Below, piece by piece: positions 60,753 to 64,000 of a stretch of 64,000 nt of DNA; the stretch's first letter is position 1, and each line of letters begins with the position of its first letter. The position numbers and the translations under genes were made by a program. Source of the stretch: Gentiana macrophylla (taxonomy: Eukaryota; Streptophyta; Magnoliopsida; Gentianales; Gentianaceae); the NCBI GenBank assembly GCA_026214975.1, contig CM047810.1, positions 2,170,001 through 2,234,000 on the forward strand, given 5' to 3'. A model generated the notes under the pieces. The model ran no database searches and was not told the DNA's origin. It saw only the letters and a list, made by a program, of their open reading frames with translations.

Positions 60753-61214
60753 TCAATTGAGTAGTCCGGGGTCCGTTGCGGACCACGAGGTCGGAGTTAG
60801 CGTCCAACGAGGGTTGATTCCTTTTATCCTTGCTTTCTTCCAAATCTTGTGTGACTTGATGTGCTTTGCATTGCTATCTATCTCATCTCTTAGGTCTTGC
60901 TTCTCTTTCTGCAGTTTTTCAATCTGTTCTTCATTGATCCTTTTGATTTCCATCAATTTTTCATACCCCTCTTTCAGGTTTTTCAGTTCATCTTGCAAAA
61001 GATCTTGTTTTATTGAATCTCTTAATTGTTGGTTCTCTCTTTTCAATTGTTCAATTTCTTCTTCTTGTACCTTTTTGCTGTTCTTCAAGCCTTCATTCCT
61101 CTCTTTCATGCTTTGCAGTTCAGCTTGTAGAATACCCTCCTTTGTTTTACTTTCAAATAACATGTTCTCAATTGTTTTTGCCCTTTCTTCAACTGTTTGC
61201 ATCTGCTTTCTCAT
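60753..61214 (-). CDS. coiled-coil exon of the Ulp1-like gene
   Basis: Open for 153 codons. Long heptad-rich helix: 'RKQMQTVEERAKTIENMLF', 'VQEEEIEQLKRENQQLRDSI' and 'INEEQIEKLQKEKQDLRDEI'. Related coiled-coil sequence continues upstream in broken form (61640-61230). It probably links the acidic region to the protease. Confidence 0.65.
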   Translation of the reverse strand: MRKQMQTVEERAKTIENMLFESKTKEGILQAELQSMKERNEGLKNSKKVQEEEIEQLKRENQQLRDSIKQDLLQDELKNLKEGYEKLMEIKRINEEQIEKLQKEKQDLRDEIDSNAKHIKSHKIWKKARIKGINPRWTLTPTSWSATDPGLLN

Positions 61215-62196
61215 ATTTTCTGCTCTCCCCGCAGATAGTAGATATCTGCTTTATACGGTTCCTTTTCATCCATTAGTTTTAACATTTTGTTGATGTATTC
61301 ATCTTTCCTTAGCATTTCATGGCTTTTTTATGAAGAGACTCTTTGCATTAGAAATACTATTTTCCCATTTTGTTTTTCAATTTGCGATTCGATTTTTTTC
61401 AATTTGTGAGGACATCTATTACCTCATTTGTGATTGCCACATTATCTTCCAGTGTTTTAAGCTTGATTTCCAAATCATCCTTTTGCTTCAGATTTCCACT
61501 TTTCTTTTTCGATTTGCAACTTTTGGATTTTAATCTGCTTCACTCTATTTGCTCGTTCTCGAATCTCATCGAGCGATTCAACAATCCTTCTTTTGGTCAA
61601 ATCAAGCAAATTGCTTTTACTTTTCATCTTGTCCTGCATTTATATGTGAACATATTATCACTTAGTTAAGGGTAACTAATGTTTATATCATTTGTAGTGA
61701 CATTGCACAATGTCATCAGATATTTTTCAGTGACATTGCATAATGTCATCAGCATATTTGCATGACATTGAATCATGTCACTTTTTTTTTTTTTTGAGCT
61801 TTGTGGTTACCACGGCTTTCTTGAGGTCTTCAATTTGGTATTTGCATCTTGCAATGCCTTTGTCAACTGACATTTTCTTCTGGATTTTTTTCTCTTCCAA
61901 ATCCTGCATCATGTTTATTTAATGTGAGTTTGGGTGCCATGAACTAATTTATTTTGCATTTTTTTGTGTTTTTGAAAAATGGAAGTAGTAGTTATACCTT
62001 TGGTGGTGTTGGTGTAGGTGTGAGCAATGTGAATGATGGAGTTCCTCCCAATATTTGCTCATCTTTCTCTTGCCTGCTCTGCTTTTAATTCTTTCTCTTT
62101 CCTTGTTCATACTCCACATCTTGGTGGTGATGATCATCATCATTCTCAATTTCTTGTTCTTCACCATGATCATGATGCACATCTGCAGAGCTCGGT

Positions 62197-62512
62197 TTAA
62201 GTCTTGATTATCATCTTCATCTCCTCCTTCACTATTTCCGCTTTCATCATCATTATCATCAACATCTTCACCTCCAATTTCTTCTTCATCATCATTGTGA
62301 ACTTCAACATTGTCAATATGATCCTCTTCTTGTTCATCCTCACTATCATAATCTCCTTCTTCTTCTTCATTCTCACTATCATGCTCTTCATCTTCATCCT
62401 CATTGTCTTCCAATTCATTCTGATCATGTTTGTTTTTATCCTCTGTGCATCCTTTTATTCTCATGATTTCAGGTAATGTTGCTTTCAAATCTCCAACCTT
62501 GAACTGTTTCAT
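62197..62512 (-). CDS. acidic low-complexity exon of the Ulp1-like gene
   Basis: Begins 'MKQFKVGDLKATLPEIMRI', then almost only Asp, Glu, Asn, Ser and Gly for about 70 codons ('EDNEDEDEEHDSENEEEEGD'). The plus strand of the same stretch is open only because of its TCATCA/TTCTTC composition and is not a gene. Confidence 0.6.
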
Positions 62513-62639
62513 GTTGGATAACCAAACATTATTAGTATTTTTTTTTATATGTGTTAGATAACCAAACGTTATTAGTAACGTTATTAGTTCATTGTTATGT
62601 GTTGAAAGTGTAGTGATATGCTGGAAAATTGAGGTTAAA

Positions 62640-62800
62640 TGTGATGAAAGTGAATTGACATGTGCTAAATTGCAGTGACATGGAATGAAATTGCAGTGAC
62701 ATGGTTAAAATTGCAGTGACATTTGCTGAAATTGCAGTGACATTGTCTAAAATTGCAGTGACATTGGTTAAAAGTGCGCGATGACATTGTTTGTAAAGTG
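62640..62800 (+). repeat. array of ATTGCAGTGACATTG-type repeats
   Basis: At least seven units spaced 18-25 bp, consensus AAATTGCAGTGACATTG followed by CTAA or TTAA, in an intron of the minus-strand gene. Similar arrays lie at 58166-58245, 58730-58810, 61690-61790 and 63865-64000. Confidence 0.92.
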
Positions 62801-63129
62801 CATTCACATTCATTAAAAATTCATTGACCATGAATTATGTCACTTTAATTTATCAGTGCAATATTTACCTCATGTTCTTGCAATTTTTTAAGCTTTTCTA
62901 CTGTCAGAACATTCTTCAGTTGCCTCACATCCCATTTTGATAACCTTGGTATCCATAGCTTTCGCTTTCTTTTGTCCCTCCTCGCTGATTTTTTTCCTTT
63001 TCCTCTTGTTCAAGATCTGTTATCATATCTGTGCTCTCATGAGAACGATCTTGAACATAAAAGTATATATTTTGTATTTGAATTCATTCATGTAACTTTA
63101 AAACAAAGATATGTAGCATGGTACAAATA

Positions 63130-63830
63130 GAATGAAATGTTTTTGTATGAAACATACCAACAAAGCATGATAGTGCATCCATTTACTTTTCTTGGTTGAA
63201 ATGAACTTTTGTCAAGTCCTTTCTTGATTCATTCAAGATATGGGATGACCAGGTTGAATGATTTCAGTGTACTCATGTCATCCACATAGTTTAGGAATGA
63301 CCATGGTACTTTTTGGCCTGATGTTGCGCAAAAAACTGTTGCAATCAATAGAAGACACAATAGTTTTACTGTGTCTTCAATTGATGTTGTATCTGGGTCT
63401 TTCACTTTCAGCTTTATGAGCTCCTTTAAGCTACTGATGCTGATCCTGTCAACCTTATCAAACAGTTTAGTTTTGATTGATATCTCCTTTGTTTTATCAT
63501 ACTTCATTTTTGGCACCTGTTCTTTGCCATCTTCTATTCCAAATAACAATTTTACATCTCGCTTTGTTGGAAAGTGATAGCTCTTTCCAATCTTGAATCC
63601 AACCTTCCGCTTGTTGTATGTCTTTGATGAGGTCGTCGAGCATTTTGTTGCTTTTTTTATCATTTCTAATCTTCTTATGGTGGCATGCTTCAAACATATG
63701 TTTGAATGGTGTATCTCTAATCATTGTCCAATGTTCCGTTGTTAGTTGCCCATTTATTTCTTGGAAGATTTGGACAATCTTTGTTGAGTGTGGATCTATA
63801 TCGCTTCTCTTTGTCCTCGCAAAAAATATT
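63130..63830 (-). CDS. DUF1985-like domain of the Ulp1-like gene
   Basis: Two frames joined by a shift near 63640: 'HSTKIVQIFQEINGQLTTEH' and 'RDTPFKHMFEACHHKKIRN' first, then 'GFKIGKSYHFPTKRDVKLLF' and 'PWSFLNYVDDMSTLKSFNLV'. The pattern 'phenylalanine-rich RDTPF ... GFxIG ... FPTxxDVxLLFG' is that of the N-terminal domain (DUF1985 / plant mobile domain-like) of MULE-borne Ulp1 proteins. A third short stretch with 'KVNGCTIMLCW' follows at about 63185-63153. Just upstream (63840-64000) lie eight or so GACAT-type repeats. Confidence 0.65.
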
Positions 63831-63864
63831 AGATTTTTGTTAAACATAAATTGCAAAGTGAGAT

Positions 63865-64000
63865 GGTGAAAATATGCAATGACATTTGCTAAAAATGCAA
63901 AGACATGCTTAAAATTGCAAAGACATTTGCTAAAATTGCAAAGTGACATGGTTAAAATTGCGGTGACATTGGCTAAAATTGTAGTGACATTGGCTAAAAA
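63865..64000 (+). repeat. array of GCAAAGACAT / GCAGTGACAT repeats at the window edge
   Basis: Eight units such as ATGCAATGACATTTGCTAAA, spaced 15-22 bp, running off the end of the window. Same family as the array at 62640-62800. Confidence 0.9.

Larger units (their letters stand above)
59230..63830 (-). pseudogene. Ulp1/C48 peptidase-like gene carried by the MULE, multi-exon, 5' end uncertain
   Basis: Ulp1-class enzymes are cysteine proteases that remove SUMO; MULE-borne copies have no proven activity. Read on the minus strand: a DUF1985-like domain (63830-63130), a basic linker ('LWIPRLSKWDVRQL' near 62950), an acidic low-complexity exon (62512-62200), a coiled-coil exon (61214-60753), then the protease. 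The protease part shows the catalytic His in 'DRAYHWVLLTYTKGEPTW' (His codon at 59921-59919), then 'KMYNS' where an Asp is usual, and the catalytic Cys in 'RDCAVYLSYYIYK' (Cys codon 59367-59365), ending 'MIVNSLVLNEFHP' and TAG at 59232-59230. At least two frame changes are needed (near 63640 and near 59945), so it is decayed or contains base errors. Confidence 0.8.
54837..64000. mobile_element. large Mutator-like element, KAONASHI/KI-MULE type, carrying a Ulp1-like gene
   Basis: Grouped because a MULE transposase (plus, 55.7-58.1 kb) and a convergent Ulp1-protease-like gene (minus, 59.2 kb to beyond 63.8 kb) lie next to each other, and because one short motif (GCAGTGACATT and variants) runs through the non-coding parts of both. 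MULEs that carry Ulp1-like genes are known in plants. Neither terminal repeat is seen: the left limit is approximate and the right end is outside the window. Confidence 0.7.

Noticed and set aside
60637..61293. Plus-strand open frame of 218 codons, Phe/Ser/Leu-rich
   Set aside because: Shadow of the coiled-coil exon on the minus strand; no domain and unusual composition.
62204..62476. Plus-strand open frame rich in Ile and Phe, like a membrane protein
   Set aside because: It is the reverse of the acidic Asp/Glu tract of the Ulp1-like gene; TCATCA and TTCTTC codons create the false hydrophobic protein.
54837..64000. CRISPR-like array suggested by regularly spaced GCAGTGACATT units
   Set aside because: Units are too short and variable, spacers are not unique sequences of constant length, and the genome is eukaryotic.
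1..64000. tRNA, rRNA or organellar DNA insertions
   Set aside because: No cloverleaf, rRNA or plastid/mitochondrial gene was recognised by reading; a tRNAscan or organelle alignment could still find a short one.

Overview
The window is nuclear DNA of a flowering plant, almost certainly a eudicot. It has many short exons with GT-AG introns, AT-rich intergenic DNA, plant-specific families (ACC-oxidase-homolog dioxygenases, F-box proteins, plant actin-related protein ARP9, chloroplast Cpn60) and dense, nested transposable elements. No species can be named from the sequence alone.

Layout. 0-3.3 kb: 3'-truncated 2-oxoglutarate/Fe(II) dioxygenase gene (minus), a possible 97-residue membrane-protein gene (minus) and one orphan exon of the chloroplast Cpn60 alpha subunit (plus). 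3.3-9.2 kb: tandem and inverted repeats, MITEs and LTR-like debris. 9.2-10.6 kb: F-box gene with an in-frame stop. 11.6-13.6 kb: truncated Copia gag followed by CACTA-like repeats. 15.1-17.5 kb: decayed Ty3/gypsy pol. 17.5-18.06 kb: probable Helitron ending in a hairpin plus CTAG.

The genic core is 18.8-36.2 kb. It holds ARP9 (20 exons, plus strand) and a RAD5B-type SNF2/RING helicase (18 exons, plus strand). ARP9 intron 7 carries a 5.04-kb Copia element with identical 267-bp LTRs and a 5-bp target duplication. The RAD5B promoter has five E2F-like sites. 36-54 kb: LINE-like fragments ending in RNase H domains, a Stowaway-like MITE, a small conserved-looking gene at 40.7 kb, a Copia integrase remnant, two more dioxygenase copies (one split by a LINE-like insertion) and a second broken F-box gene.

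54.8-64 kb (running off the end) looks like a single large Mutator-like element of the KAONASHI/KI-MULE kind. A decayed transposase with MULE core, SWIM finger and CCHC knuckle lies on the plus strand. A convergent Ulp1/C48-protease-like gene, with a DUF1985-like N-terminal region, acidic tract and coiled coil, lies on the minus strand. The non-coding parts are studded with a short motif, GCAGTGACATT and variants, always on the same DNA strand whatever the gene direction.

Caution: several otherwise intact genes (ARP9, RAD5B, the 51-kb dioxygenase) are each broken only by single-base indels, mostly in short base runs. True decay and residual assembly error cannot be told apart here, so calls of 'pseudogene' for those loci are provisional.
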